Shown here in pieces: positions 8,555 through 19,097 of a stretch of 36,407 bases of DNA. The stretch comes from Acidobacteria bacterium 13_2_20CM_2_57_6 (lineage in GTDB: Bacteria; Acidobacteriota; Terriglobia; Acidiferrales; UBA7541), in the NCBI GenBank assembly GCA_001917435.1, contig MNEA01000126.1:2653-39059 (forward strand), in the 5' to 3' direction. Under the pieces are notes generated by a model that made no database searches, was not told where the DNA came from, and was given only the letters and a program-made list of their open reading frames with translations. The position numbers and the translations under genes were made by a program. Positions within the stretch are counted from its first letter, which is position 1, and the number at the start of each line of letters is the position of its first letter.

Positions 8555-9607
8555 ATGTCCATCCAGGCTTCGAGCCGTTCTGCGTGTGGCCTGTTCGTTG
8601 TGTTGCTCGGAGTTCTGGCCGCGGCCAGTCCGCTGGCTGTGCACTACCACTTGCTGAAGAAAGCTCCGCTGGGCGCGGCGGGCGGCGGTCGAGAGTATTT
8701 TGACTATCTAACGGTAGATTCCGGAACGCGGCGCGTGTATGCCTCACATGGCACGGAGGTGAAAGTAGCTGATGCGGATAGCGCGGCGGTGGTTGGAACG
8801 ATTTCGGGATTGAAACAGTGCCACGGAATAGCCTTGGTGGAGGAGCTTGGCAAAGGATTCATCAGCGACGGCGGGGCTGCCAAGACGGTTATTTTTGATA
8901 TGGCGACGTTGAAAGTGAGCGGTGAGGTGAAGGGCGAGGAAGATGCCGACTCCATCATTTACGATCCGGCGTCGAAACGCGTTTTCGTGTTCAACGGGGA
9001 CGCCAAGAGCGCGACCGTCATCGATCCGGCCAACGCAACAGTGGTGAAGAGCATTCCCCTGGGAGGCGGTCCGGAGTTCGCGGCGGCCGATGGCAAGGGA
9101 ATGGTCTACGACAACATTGAAGACAAGAATGAAGTGGTAGCGATCGATTCCCACACGCTGACGATCAAATCGCGGTGGCCGGTGGCACCCGCGGGACAAC
9201 CGACAGCCCTGGCAATGGACCGCGAGCACCGGCGGCTTTTCGTGGCGGGCCGCAACCCGCAGAAGCTGGTGATCCTGGACGCGGACAATGGCAAGGTGAT
9301 CCAGTCGTTTCCCATTAGCGCCGGGGCAGATGCGAATGTCTATGAGCCGGAAACGGCTCTACTTTTTGCGTCGACGCGGGAAGGCATGATTCACATCTTC
9401 CACGAAGACACACCTGACAAGTTTAGCGAGGTCGAGACGGTGAAGACTGAATACGGGGCCAAGACCATGGCGCTTGATTCAAAAACTCACAATCTCTATT
9501 TGACGACAGCGGATTTTGGAGCAGCCCCCACTCCTACACCGGAGCGGCCGCATCCGAATCCGGCACCGATTCCGGGAACATTTCACTTGCTGATCTACGG
9601 AAAGTGA
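8555..9607 (+). CDS. Exported YncE-like beta-propeller protein
   Basis: 350 residues. An N-terminal hydrophobic signal (SACGLFVVLLGVLAAASPLAV) is followed by repeated beta-propeller blades of the YncE/40-residue type: VDSGTRRVYASHGTEVKVADADSAAVVGTI, then recurring units with patterns like DPASKRVFVFNGDAKSATVIDPA and DREHRRLFVAGRNPQKLVILDAD. Such proteins are periplasmic and often bind nucleic acids, cofactors or protein partners; no catalytic residues are evident. A Pro-rich tail (TPTPERPHPNPAPIPG) precedes the last strand, which probably closes the propeller. AACGGAGGA upstream of ATG 8555 fixes the start. It is probably monocistronic, as a palindrome and a strong promoter for the ATP synthase operon begin at its stop codon. 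Confidence 0.8.
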   Translation: MSIQASSRSACGLFVVLLGVLAAASPLAVHYHLLKKAPLGAAGGGREYFDYLTVDSGTRRVYASHGTEVKVADADSAAVVGTISGLKQCHGIALVEELGKGFISDGGAAKTVIFDMATLKVSGEVKGEEDADSIIYDPASKRVFVFNGDAKSATVIDPANATVVKSIPLGGGPEFAAADGKGMVYDNIEDKNEVVAIDSHTLTIKSRWPVAPAGQPTALAMDREHRRLFVAGRNPQKLVILDADNGKVIQSFPISAGADANVYEPETALLFASTREGMIHIFHEDTPDKFSEVETVKTEYGAKTMALDSKTHNLYLTTADFGAAPTPTPERPHPNPAPIPGTFHLLIYGK

Positions 9608-9620
9608 CCGCCGCGGTCAC
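9604..9620. repeat. 17-bp palindrome next to the atp promoter
   Basis: GTGACCGC-C-GCGGTCAC is a perfect inverted repeat with 8-base arms and one central base. It overlaps the stop codon of the beta-propeller gene and ends two bases before the -35 box of the atp promoter. It could be a repressor or activator site; a terminator role is less likely because no T-tract follows. Confidence 0.5.
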
Positions 9621-9621
9621 G

Positions 9622-9651
9622 TTGACGGAAAGCTGCCGCGGATGCTATAAA
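9622..9651 (+). promoter_or_regulatory. Sigma-70-type promoter of the ATP synthase operon
   Basis: TTGACG (9622-9627) and TATAAA (9646-9651) are separated by 18 bases and each differs from consensus at one position. The inferred transcription start is near 9658, giving a leader of about 114 bases before the first atp gene. Confidence 0.65.
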
Positions 9652-9686
9652 ATACTGTTTCGAGACGGCAGCGAGAAGCCCACCGT

Positions 9687-9741
9687 GCGCTCCTACGGGG
9701 TTGGAGCGCGGCTGCCAACCTGGTGGCCGGTTGGCGGCCAC
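9687..9741 (+). promoter_or_regulatory. Hairpin-rich leader of the atp operon
   Basis: Seen: GCGCTCC (9687-9693) pairs with GGAGCGC (9703-9709), and GTGGCC (9723-9728) pairs with GGCCAC (9736-9741). The second is mutually exclusive with CCAACC/GGTTGG (9715-9734), so the leader has alternative folds. A regulatory role is inference. Confidence 0.3.
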
Positions 9742-9771
9742 ACTTGACGGAATTTAGGCGATCCCATATCG

Positions 9772-10248
9772 ATGCAAGCGATTGTTCACCAGTTAGGCGA
9801 ACTCTTCCTGCAGGCTGTGCCTACAGTCCTGATTATCCTCCTTTTTTACTTCATCTTACGGGCGGTCTTCTTCAAACCGTTGCTGGCAGTCATGGCGGAG
9901 CGCGATTCCCGAACGGTAGGTGCTCAGAAGGCGGCGGAAGCTGCCCAGGCCGCGGCGGCCCAAAGAGTGAAACAGTACCAGGAGGCTCTGAAGCAGGCGC
10001 GAGGGCAGGTCTACGCCGAACAGGAAGCCGCGCGCAAGAAATTGCTTGATGAGCGCTCCGCGCAGATTAAGAACGCACGGACACAGGCTGCGGGCGAAGT
10101 GAGCGCCGCGAAAACGCGCGTGGCGGCGGAGCTTGCCGCTGCCCGGCGCGACATTGAAACGGGCGTCGCGCAACTTTCCGCCGAAATCGCGCGCGGCATC
10201 CTGCAAGCGCCGCCGCGTCCTGGCGCTCCCGCGAGCGAGGCTCGATGA
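9772..10248 (+). CDS. atpF: F-type ATP synthase, first b-type subunit (b or b')
   Basis: 158 residues. One N-terminal transmembrane helix (about residues 13-31, VPTVLIILLFYFILRAVFF) is followed by KPLLAVMAERDSRT, the usual b-subunit exit from the membrane, then a long Ala-, Glu- and Lys-rich coiled coil with little Pro or Gly. It forms half of the peripheral stalk that holds F1 against rotation. Two different b-type genes lie side by side here, so the stalk is probably a heterodimer as in plastids and many non-proteobacterial lineages. Which one is b' cannot be settled by eye. ATG 9772 is chosen because the membrane helix begins soon after; the ribosome-binding site is weak. The stop overlaps the next start by four bases (ATGA). 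Confidence 0.85.
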   Translation: MQAIVHQLGELFLQAVPTVLIILLFYFILRAVFFKPLLAVMAERDSRTVGAQKAAEAAQAAAAQRVKQYQEALKQARGQVYAEQEAARKKLLDERSAQIKNARTQAAGEVSAAKTRVAAELAAARRDIETGVAQLSAEIARGILQAPPRPGAPASEAR

Positions 10249-10829
10249 CGCGAAATCATTGCCCGCTGTTGGCGGTGGGCGTTCTATTTGTGTTGTTCTT
10301 CGCCGTCGTTAGTGCGCAGGCCGCGGAGGAAGGCGGCAACGCGGCCACCGAACGCGCCACAGAAATCTTCAAGTGGATTAACTTCGCCATCGTTGCGGGC
10401 GTGATCATCTGGGTCTTCGGCAAATTGCTTCCGCCAGTATTTCGGAAGAGAGCGGAAGCCGTCAGCTCCGCAATTAGCAATGCCACCAGCGCCAAAGCCG
10501 CCGCCGAGGCGCAGCTTCGCGACGCGGAAACCAGGCTCGCGAATCTGCAGAAGGAAGTCGCAGAGCTGCGCTCCTTCGCCGAACGTGAATCCGCCGCTGA
10601 GGTGGAGCGTCTCCGGGCCGCAGCGCAAAGCGATGCGCAGAAAATCGCCGCCGCGGCAAAAGCGGAAATCGAAGCTGCGGAACGCGCCGCGCGGCTGGAG
10701 CTGAAGGCACTGGTCGCAAACCTGGCAGTGGATGGTGCGAAATCGTTACTCGTCAAGCAGCTCACTCCGAAGGGGCAGGAATCACTCATCAGCAATTTTG
10801 TGAAGAGCCTCGAAGGGAGGCCGAATTGA
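10245..10829 (+). CDS. atpF: F-type ATP synthase subunit b (second copy)
   Basis: 194 residues. Unusually for a b subunit it begins with a signal-peptide-like stretch (LAVGVLFVLFFAVVSAQA), then a polar segment EEGGNAATE, the real membrane helix (INFAIVAGVIIWVFGKLLPPVF) and a long Ala/Glu/Arg coiled coil ending in VKSLEG. An extra cleavable-looking N-terminal segment is known in b subunits of some bacteria, so this is probably genuine. It forms the peripheral stalk together with the preceding b-type protein. Translation is likely coupled on both sides: the start overlaps the previous stop (ATGA) and its stop overlaps the start of atpH. Confidence 0.88.
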   Translation: MTRNHCPLLAVGVLFVLFFAVVSAQAAEEGGNAATERATEIFKWINFAIVAGVIIWVFGKLLPPVFRKRAEAVSSAISNATSAKAAAEAQLRDAETRLANLQKEVAELRSFAERESAAEVERLRAAAQSDAQKIAAAAKAEIEAAERAARLELKALVANLAVDGAKSLLVKQLTPKGQESLISNFVKSLEGRPN

Positions 10830-11362
10830 AGTCCGCGAGCCTGCAGTACGCGAATGCGATGGCGGATATCGCGCTGGCTCAGGGCGCGGCCGAGCCGGCT
10901 GCCAAGCAGCTGCAAGAATTTGGCGGGGCGTATGCGCAATCCGCGGAGTTGCGCACGTTTCTGGCGAGTCCGGCGGTAAGCGTTGAAGCCAAGCACGCGG
11001 TCATCGAGAAAATCGCGGCGCGCCTGGGCGCGAGCAAAATCATCCGCAATTTTCTATTTGTTCTCGCCGACCACCGGCGGACAAATTTGATTCCGGAGGT
11101 CATTGCCGCATTTCAGGAGGTCATACGCCAGCGGCAGGGAGTTGCCGAGGCGGAGGTTTCTTCCGCAATTGAATTGAGCGCGGCGCAAAAGAAAGACATG
11201 GCGGCGACACTGGCGCGGCTGACGGGCAAGAAGATTGAAGTAAAGTACGCGCTCGATCCGGCGCTATTGGGCGGCGCGGTCGTGCGGATTGGGGACACGA
11301 TTTACGATGGCTCGTTGCGCAGCCGTTTAAATGAGATGCGCACGCGCCTGGCGGCGGAGTAG
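10826..11362 (+). CDS. atpH: F-type ATP synthase subunit delta
   Basis: 178 residues, the normal size for the OSCP/delta subunit that joins the peripheral stalk to the top of F1. The N-terminal helical domain has the family pattern YANAMADIALAQG...EFGGAYAQSAELRTFLASPAV, and the C-terminal half carries VRIGDTIYDGSLRSRLNEMR, close to the family signature GGxxxRxGDxxxDGSxxxRL. The start is a TTG at 10826 inside TTGA, overlapping the atpF stop; GGGAGG six bases upstream supports it. A terminator-like hairpin follows 16 bases after the stop. Confidence 0.92.
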   Translation: MKSASLQYANAMADIALAQGAAEPAAKQLQEFGGAYAQSAELRTFLASPAVSVEAKHAVIEKIAARLGASKIIRNFLFVLADHRRTNLIPEVIAAFQEVIRQRQGVAEAEVSSAIELSAAQKKDMAATLARLTGKKIEVKYALDPALLGGAVVRIGDTIYDGSLRSRLNEMRTRLAAE

Positions 11363-11378
11363 TCATGGTTTTTACGAG

Positions 11379-11402
11379 AACGCCTGCCGCGGCGGGCGTT
11401 TT
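11379..11402 (+). terminator. Terminator-like hairpin inside the atp operon
   Basis: AACGCCTGCC (11379-11388) pairs with GGCGGGCGTT (11391-11400), including one G-U valid in plus-strand RNA, and TTTT (11399-11402) follows. It lies between atpH and atpA and looks like an intrinsic terminator, perhaps partial, that would lower read-through from the stalk genes into the F1 genes. Confidence 0.5.
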
Positions 11403-11437
11403 CTGAAGCGATTTCAGGGTGCAGGGACGGAGCAGGC

Positions 11438-12973
11438 ATGGCGAATATCAAAGCGGACGAAATCAGCAAGATTCTGCGCGAGCAGATTGAGAATTACGAG
11501 CAGACCGTTTCGGTCGATGAAGTCGGCGCAGTCATCAGCGTCGGGGACGGCATCGCGCGCGTTTATGGCCTTGCGAAGGTCATGGCCGGCGAGATGCTGG
11601 CCTTCCCACACAACGTTTTTGGCATCGCGCTGAACCTGGAAGAAGACCAAGTCGGCGTGGTGCTCCTGGGCGAGTCGCAGGAGCTGAAGGAAGGCGACGT
11701 CGTCAAGCGCACGAACACCATTATGTCCGTACCCGTTGGCCAAGAGTTGGTAGGCCGCGTGGTCAATCCGCTCGGCCAGCCGGTAGACGGCAAGGGCCCG
11801 ATTGCCACGAAGCAGCGCAACCCACTGGAGCGCATCGCGCCGGGCGTGCTGGACCGCCAGCCGGTTCGCGAGCCGCTGCAGACCGGCATCAAGGCCATCG
11901 ACGCCATGATTCCCATCGGGCGCGGGCAACGCGAGCTGATCATCGGCGACCGGCAAACCGGCAAGACCGCCGTCATCCTCGACACCGTCATCAACCAAAA
12001 GGGCGGCGACGTAATTTGCATTTACTGCGGCATTGGGCAGAAGCGCTCGACGATTGCGCAGGTGGTAAAGACCCTCACGGACGCCGGCGCCATGGACTAT
12101 ACCATTGTGGTCACCTCTTCCGCCGCGGAACCGGCTTCCCTTCAGTACATCGCGCCGTACGCCGCGTGCGCCATGGGCGAATATTTCCGCGACAACAAAC
12201 GCCACGCCATCACGTTTTACGACGATCTCTCCAAGCACGCGCAGGCCTACCGAGAAATCTCGCTGCTGCTGCGCCGCCCTCCGGGGCGCGAAGCGTTCCC
12301 TGGCGACGTGTTCTATCTCCACTCGCGCCTTCTGGAGCGTGCGGCAAAATTGAACGACAAGCTGGGCGGCGGCTCGCTTACTTCGTTGCCGGTTATCGAA
12401 ACACAGGCCGGCGACGTTTCTGCGTACATTCCGACGAACGTAATTTCGATTACCGACGGCCAGATTTATCTCGAATCCGACCTTTTCAACGCCGGCATTC
12501 GTCCGGCCATCAACGTTGGTATTTCGGTCAGCCGCGTGGGCGGCAACGCGCAGATCAAGGCGATGCGGCAGGTGGCCGGTTCGCTGCGTCTCGATATGGC
12601 TCAGTACCGCGAACTTGCGGCCTTTGCGCAGTTTGGCTCCGATCAGCTTGATAAAGTGACGCAGGGACAGCTTGCGCGCGGCCAGCGGCTCACGGAAATC
12701 CTCAAGCAGGATCAATATGTGCCCCTGGCGGCGGAGAAGCAGGTGCTGATACTTTATGTGGCCACGAGCGGCATGCTGGACGCAGTGCCGGTGCCTGAAG
12801 TTCGCCGCTTTGAGCGCGAACTCACGCAGTTTGTCGAGACCAACTACCCTTCGATCCTGAAGAATATCGCCGCCAAGAAAGCTCTCGACGACGGCATCAA
12901 GGCGGAAGTCAAGACCGCCGTCGAAGCATTCAAGGAACGCTTCACGGCTGCCGCTTCCACGGCGGCGAACTGA
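11438..12973 (+). CDS. atpA: F-type ATP synthase subunit alpha
   Basis: 511 residues, full length. The non-catalytic nucleotide-binding subunit of the F1 hexamer. Seen: the N-terminal [17 protein letters not shown], the Walker A loop GDRQTGKT (about residues 169-176), the Walker B region ending [20 protein letters not shown], and the alpha/beta signature [23 protein letters not shown]. The C-terminal domain is complete. ATG 11438 follows GGGACGGAG at a suitable distance. It begins 75 bases after atpH, with a terminator-like hairpin in the gap, the largest spacing in the operon apart from the leader. Confidence 0.97.
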   Translation: MANIKADEISKILREQIENYEQTVSVDEVGAVISVGDGIARVYGLAKVMAGEMLAFPHNVFGIALNLEEDQVGVVLLGESQELKEGDVVKRTNTIMSVPVGQELVGRVVNPLGQPVDGKGPIATKQRNPLERIAPGVLDRQPVREPLQTGIKAIDAMIPIGRGQRELIIGDRQTGKTAVILDTVINQKGGDVICIYCGIGQKRSTIAQVVKTLTDAGAMDYTIVVTSSAAEPASLQYIAPYAACAMGEYFRDNKRHAITFYDDLSKHAQAYREISLLLRRPPGREAFPGDVFYLHSRLLERAAKLNDKLGGGSLTSLPVIETQAGDVSAYIPTNVISITDGQIYLESDLFNAGIRPAINVGISVSRVGGNAQIKAMRQVAGSLRLDMAQYRELAAFAQFGSDQLDKVTQGQLARGQRLTEILKQDQYVPLAAEKQVLILYVATSGMLDAVPVPEVRRFERELTQFVETNYPSILKNIAAKKALDDGIKAEVKTAVEAFKERFTAAASTAAN

Positions 12974-12996
12974 GGACCGGTGCCTAGCGACTAACG

Positions 12997-15335
<2,339 letters not shown>

Positions 15336-15341
15336 GGGAAA

Positions 15342-15779
15342 ATGATGCCCGACGCCATTGATCTGGTGATCGTCACGCCGGAGAAACAACTGCTCCGTGA
15401 AAGAGTCGCTGACGTGCAAATGCCCGGCGAGAATGGTTATTTGGGCGTTTTACCCGGGCATGCCCCGCTGATGACAGAGCTGGGAATCGGCGAACTTAGC
15501 TATCATGATCGAGGCGGCAAGGAATCCAAGCATATCGCGATCATTCGCGGATTTGCCGAGGTTCTTCCGGACCGCGTCACCATTCTTGCGGAGACCGCTG
15601 AGCGCGCGGAAGAGATCGATCTACAGCGGGCCAAGGAAGCTCTGGCTCGCGCGGAGAAGCGGTTGGCTGCGAACGATCCAAATATTGATTGGGACCGCGC
15701 CAATGTTGCGCTGCAGCGCGCGCTGATCCGCATCCAGGTGGCCACCAAACGGCGCAGCGCCCTCGTTTCCGGCTCTTAG
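15342..15779 (+). CDS. atpC: F-type ATP synthase subunit epsilon
   Basis: 145 residues. The N-terminal beta-sandwich has the family pattern IDLVIVTPEKQLLRERVADVQMPGENGYLGVLPGHAPLMTELGIGEL, followed by the two-helix C-terminal domain (EEIDLQRAKEALARAEKRL) that can block rotation when extended. It joins the gamma shaft to the c-ring. Two adjacent ATGs (15342, 15345) are possible starts. It is six bases after atpD and is the last atp gene; subunits a and c must be encoded elsewhere. Confidence 0.93.
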   Translation: MMPDAIDLVIVTPEKQLLRERVADVQMPGENGYLGVLPGHAPLMTELGIGELSYHDRGGKESKHIAIIRGFAEVLPDRVTILAETAERAEEIDLQRAKEALARAEKRLAANDPNIDWDRANVALQRALIRIQVATKRRSALVSGS

Positions 15780-15866
15780 CATCGCGTGTCCTCTGCTGCT
15801 TTTTCGCAGCCCTTCCTGCGACTCCACGTATCTGACCGCATCTAATGGGATAGGATAGAAGCAAAT

Positions 15867-16121
15867 ATGGAATCCATCACCATGTACAGCACCAGATGGT
15901 GCCCCGACTGCTGGCGCGCGAAATCCTTCTTGAAGGCGCGCGGCGTTGTATTTCGGGAAGTGAATATCGAAGAAGATCCATCCGGTGAAGAGGTGGTCAT
16001 CAGGGCCAACAACGGCAAGCGCACGGTCCCCACGCTGGAAGTTGGCGGCCGCTATTTTGCATGCAGTCCTTTCGATGCGGAGCAGCTTGCTGAAGAGCTT
16101 AACATTCCGTTGAATCCCTAA
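15867..16121 (+). CDS. Glutaredoxin-like (mycoredoxin-type) protein
   Basis: 84 residues with a thioredoxin fold: strand ITMYSTRW, active site CPDC (about residues 12-15), the cis-Pro motif TVPTLEVGG and a final helix FDAEQLAEEL. A dithiol CxxC and small size suggest reduction of mixed disulfides (glutaredoxin or mycoredoxin type); the donor thiol is not shown by sequence. The start ATG 15867 has only a weak AGAAGCAAAT upstream. The stop codon TAA (16119-16121) overlaps the TAG stop of the convergent nagA gene by two bases, leaving no room for a terminator. Confidence 0.85.
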   Translation: MESITMYSTRWCPDCWRAKSFLKARGVVFREVNIEEDPSGEEVVIRANNGKRTVPTLEVGGRYFACSPFDAEQLAEELNIPLNP

Positions 16122-17284
16122 TTGAGCGCCACTCCTCGGGCCCAAACTCCCGCGAGATGCAAGCTTTCATCAAGCAGCAAAATATCCGCATCCGCTCCCA
16201 CGCGCAGTGAACCTTTCTTGAATTCAATTCCCAGCAGAGAAGCAGGATTCAGCGTCAGCATACGGACCGCATCCGGCAAGGGTATGCCAAGAGCCACGAT
16301 GTTTCGCAGCGCGCGGTCCAGCGTCAGTGTGCTGCCAGCCAAAGTTCCCTCGGCGTTCCTGCATATGCCGCCGCTGACGATTACCTCAAAGCCGCCAAGC
16401 ATGTACTTTCCATCGGGCATGCCCGTTGCCGAGAGACCGTCGCTCACCAGGGTAACGTGCGCGGCGCCTTTGGCGAGAAGCAGCAGCTTCATGGCAGCAG
16501 CTTCGACGTGCACGCCGTCAGCGATTAATTCCGCATTGACCTCCGGCGAAGTGAGCACTGCGCCGATGATGCCCGGGTCGCGATGGGTAAACGGGCGCAT
16601 CGCATTATAAACGTGAGTGGCGCTGCGCGCGCCACGGGCCATAGCCGCGCGAGCCTGCTCGTAGGTTGCGTCGGTGTGTCCCATGGAAACGACCAATCCG
16701 GCTTCTCGCGCGGCATCAATGCACGGAGCGGCGCCAAGGACCTCCGGCGCAATCGTCAAAATCCTGGCATTTCCAGCAGCAGCTTTGAGGAAGCGGCCGA
16801 GCGTTTCCGCGGAGGGCAATTGAATCCATTCGGAAGGATGTACGCCGCGCCGCGCCTTGCTGAGGAAGGGCCCCTCGAAATGAATTCCCAGCACTTCTGC
16901 GCGCGGTTCGTCGGTTTCGTGCTGTTGAGCGATGTATCCCGCGATTCCCTCGACCGCACGGAGAGTCTGCTCCGTGCTGGCGGTAACCGTGGTTGCGACG
17001 AGAGCAGTGGTGCCATATTCAGAGACTTTGCGCGTAATGGTGCGCAATGCGGTGTCAGTTCCTTCCATGACGTCGTGGCCGCCGGCGCCGTGAATGTGTA
17101 CGTCGATGAAGCCGGGAACGGCTGTCTTGTCGGTTGCGCGAATTTCCCGCGCCCCCGCGGGCAAAGTCATTCCAGAGCGCGGTCCGATGGCTTCAATGGT
17201 GTCTTCGCGAATTAGGATGCCCGCGTCGCTGATTTCCGTCGTTGGGGTAAGCGCACGACTGGCGTGAATGAGCAGGGTAGACAT
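16118..17284 (-). CDS. nagA: N-acetylglucosamine-6-phosphate deacetylase
   Basis: 388 residues. It removes acetate from GlcNAc-6-phosphate in amino-sugar and cell-wall recycling, in the cytoplasm. Seen: the metal motif GFIDVHIHGAGG (His 63 and 65), HFEGPFLSKARRGVHP (about 135-150, metal-binding Glu), MGHTDATYEQARAAMARGA, THVYNAMRPFTHRDPGIIG and the catalytic Asp region LVSDGLSATGMPDG. The frame extends to 17323, but ATG 17284 gives the usual N-terminus (MSTLLIHASRALTP). No sugar transport or nagB gene is adjacent. It is convergent with the glutaredoxin-like gene, with overlapping stops. Confidence 0.93.
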   Translation of the reverse strand: MSTLLIHASRALTPTTEISDAGILIREDTIEAIGPRSGMTLPAGAREIRATDKTAVPGFIDVHIHGAGGHDVMEGTDTALRTITRKVSEYGTTALVATTVTASTEQTLRAVEGIAGYIAQQHETDEPRAEVLGIHFEGPFLSKARRGVHPSEWIQLPSAETLGRFLKAAAGNARILTIAPEVLGAAPCIDAAREAGLVVSMGHTDATYEQARAAMARGARSATHVYNAMRPFTHRDPGIIGAVLTSPEVNAELIADGVHVEAAAMKLLLLAKGAAHVTLVSDGLSATGMPDGKYMLGGFEVIVSGGICRNAEGTLAGSTLTLDRALRNIVALGIPLPDAVRMLTLNPASLLGIEFKKGSLRVGADADILLLDESLHLAGVWARGVALN

Positions 17285-17320
17285 GCGAGCACAACATGGT
17301 AACGGAAATGGTTCGCGGCA

Positions 17321-17354
17321 CAAAACAAAACGGGCGTCCCAGTCGGGACGCCCG
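17321..17354 (-). terminator. Intrinsic terminator of the DUF5818-like gene
   Basis: CGGGCGTCCC (17331-17340) and GGGACGCCCG (17345-17354) form a perfect 10-bp stem with a 4-base loop. On the minus strand it is followed by TTTTGTTTTG (17321-17330), a classic T-tract. It closes the gene ending at 17378. Confidence 0.88.
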
Positions 17355-17377
17355 CGTTGAAAAAATGGGCAAGAGAC

Positions 17378-17710
17378 TTACTTGGTTGCCGCGGCTGCCA
17401 TATCGATACTGGTCAGCTTGAGCGTATCGCCCTCTACCGAGCCCTTTACTGTCACGTGATGGCCGGCATGGGCCGCCACCTTGTCCTGCGCGTCGACAAC
17501 ATACACTTTCTTGTCGGCGTCGTTCACGAACACGTACTTGGCACCATGTTCCTTGACGCACTTGGTCGTGCATTCGCCGGCCTTATCATTGGCGCCCTTG
17601 ACTCCGCACTGGCTGTCCGAAATCCAGCCGGTCCATGAGCCATCCGCCGCCATGACGAGTGCTCCAGCGAACAGCGTTGCTGCCATTGCCACTGCGAAAC
17701 GTACTTTCAT
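17378..17710 (-). CDS. Small secreted DUF5818-like protein
   Basis: 110 residues. A signal peptide (MKVRFAVAMAATLFAGALVMA) is followed by DGSWTGWISDSQCGVKGA, a Cys pair in GECTTKCVKEHGAKYVFV, and a small beta-barrel-like end (VYVVDAQDKVAAHAGHHVTVKGSVEGDTLKLTSI). The pattern, with three Cys and a WxGxIxDSxCG opening, matches small exported proteins abundant in Acidobacteriota and usually labelled DUF5818; the function is unknown. GGAGGGGAG just upstream makes the start certain. It is a single-gene unit with its own terminator. Confidence 0.82.
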   Translation of the reverse strand: MKVRFAVAMAATLFAGALVMAADGSWTGWISDSQCGVKGANDKAGECTTKCVKEHGAKYVFVNDADKKVYVVDAQDKVAAHAGHHVTVKGSVEGDTLKLTSIDMAAAATK

Positions 17711-17844
17711 GATTCTCCCCTCCAGAAATCCATTATGTTTCTCGGTCTGCCGGGCCAGCTAGTAGCTTGTCACAGCCACGGTCCGGTGTCCAGACTCTTA
17801 CTTAGACCCAGCAGGGAGGATACTTATTCCCCGATGAGCGTCAA

Positions 17845-17876
17845 GAAAAAAAGGGAGGATTCTCTGGAATCCTCCC
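17845..17876 (-). terminator. Intrinsic terminator of the coiled-coil membrane protein gene
   Basis: GGGAGGATTC (17853-17862) pairs perfectly with GAATCCTCCC (17867-17876) around TCTG. On the minus strand the stem is followed by TTTTTTTCTTG. It sits about 50 bases after the stop codon at 17928. Confidence 0.88.
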
Positions 17877-17927
17877 CATCGTGCTGCGTTGTCAAGGAGT
17901 TTGAGGATAAGCTTGCGCGCAGTCCGA

Positions 17928-18770
17928 TTACTGTCCTGACGTTGCGGTACTCGCCGAAGCCGCCCCCGAGGCCTTCGGCACGCTCAGGTAGCCTGTGGCG
18001 GTGGTCTTGGTGACCTTGTTAACCACCAGTTCCAGAGCTGAGCGCGTTCCTCCGGTGTAAAAGAAAATCGGTTCGTTCACCGAACGATCTTTCTTCTCGA
18101 AGCTGTTGTCGTCCGCCAGCACGTTGATCGTGTAACGGTTCTTCTTCGGGTTGGTGTCCTTCAGTTGGATTTGAATGCTGCCGACCTTCGTCGCCCCGCC
18201 CTTGCGCTGCACGGTGAATTCGAAGTAATCGCGTGTGCCCATGCGGCGGAGCTGGTCGATTTCATCGTGATTCCGTGCAATGAGCGTGCCCATTTCGCTG
18301 CGGGTCATCTGAATACTGTTCTTAGTCGCATCCAAGTCGGATTTCACGCCGGTGACGTCGCCGTTCAGCCTGGTCACGTCATCCGCATTCGCCTTGGTAG
18401 CCAGTTCGGCCTTCACGGAAGTCGCCAGGTTGGTCACCTTTAGGTCCACCGCCGTGGTCGCTTTGTGATTCTGCTTGCGGGCGGTAATAAGCTCGCCTTG
18501 AGTGAGGTTGAGCTTGTCGGTGACAACCTTCACGTCACTCTGTAACTGTTGATTGATTTCGTCAGCCTTGGCCAACCTCTGCGCCAGTGCCTCATTGGTC
18601 TGCTTCACAGTGGCCTGCGTCGATTGCTCGACGTTCCGGGCCTGGTTCAGCGCGCTCCAGCCCACTCCGAGGCTGATCAGCGAAATGCCACCCAAAACTG
18701 CTACTGCCAATCCGACCCAGCGGGGTGCCCCGATGGTGTGCACGTTGGCGGAATCCTGGAATTCGCTCAT
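17928..18770 (-). CDS. Membrane-anchored coiled-coil protein
   Basis: 280 residues from ATG 18770. A short cytoplasmic N-terminus is followed by one membrane helix (WVGLAVAVLGGISLISLGVGWSAL, about residues 19-42) and a long Ala/Gln/Lys/Asp-rich segment with heptad character (about 45-185: STQATVKQTNEALAQRLAKADEINQQL and onward). The C-terminus is a compact beta-type domain (YFEFTVQRKGGATKVGSIQIQLKDTNPKKNRYTINVLADD) and a low-complexity Ala/Ser tail. The topology suggests a periplasmic coiled coil that may span or space envelope layers (inference). I know of no named family. AAAGGAGAG about 12 bases before ATG 18770 decides the start over an upstream ATG at 18797. It has its own terminator. 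Confidence 0.75.
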   Translation of the reverse strand: MSEFQDSANVHTIGAPRWVGLAVAVLGGISLISLGVGWSALNQARNVEQSTQATVKQTNEALAQRLAKADEINQQLQSDVKVVTDKLNLTQGELITARKQNHKATTAVDLKVTNLATSVKAELATKANADDVTRLNGDVTGVKSDLDATKNSIQMTRSEMGTLIARNHDEIDQLRRMGTRDYFEFTVQRKGGATKVGSIQIQLKDTNPKKNRYTINVLADDNSFEKKDRSVNEPIFFYTGGTRSALELVVNKVTKTTATGYLSVPKASGAASASTATSGQ

Positions 18771-19097
18771 AGAAGTTCGTCTCTCCTTTGGGCCCATCGC
18801 CCTGTGCTATGGAAAACGAGCATCCCTTCCGCCAAATGGTCCCCTTACGCCTATAACCAAGTAACTTATTCAAGATCAACAAATTAAGGTGTGCTTACGA
18901 AATGTCCAACCATAGCTCCAATAGTACTAGGACCAGTAAAGATTACGCAGTTCTCTAGAAATCGTATAATTTGCTGTCAGTTACTGTTTGGAACAGCGCG
19001 AGGCGGAAATCTCGTGAAAGTCTTTGTAGGCCTACGGAAAGAGAAAACCGAACAGGAGGCTAAACTTCGCTTTATCTATAGGTTAGGGTCGCAAAAA
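18771..19097. other. Intergenic region, no gene seen
   Basis: This 327-base, relatively AT-rich stretch lies between two minus-strand genes. A possible minus-strand promoter for the coiled-coil gene is TTGATC with TATAGG 18 bases away. On the plus strand an isolated TATAAT (18965-18970) has no matching -35 box. A plus-strand open frame (18891-19211) has no recognisable protein features and runs over the zinc-finger gene, so it is not called. Confidence 0.5.
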
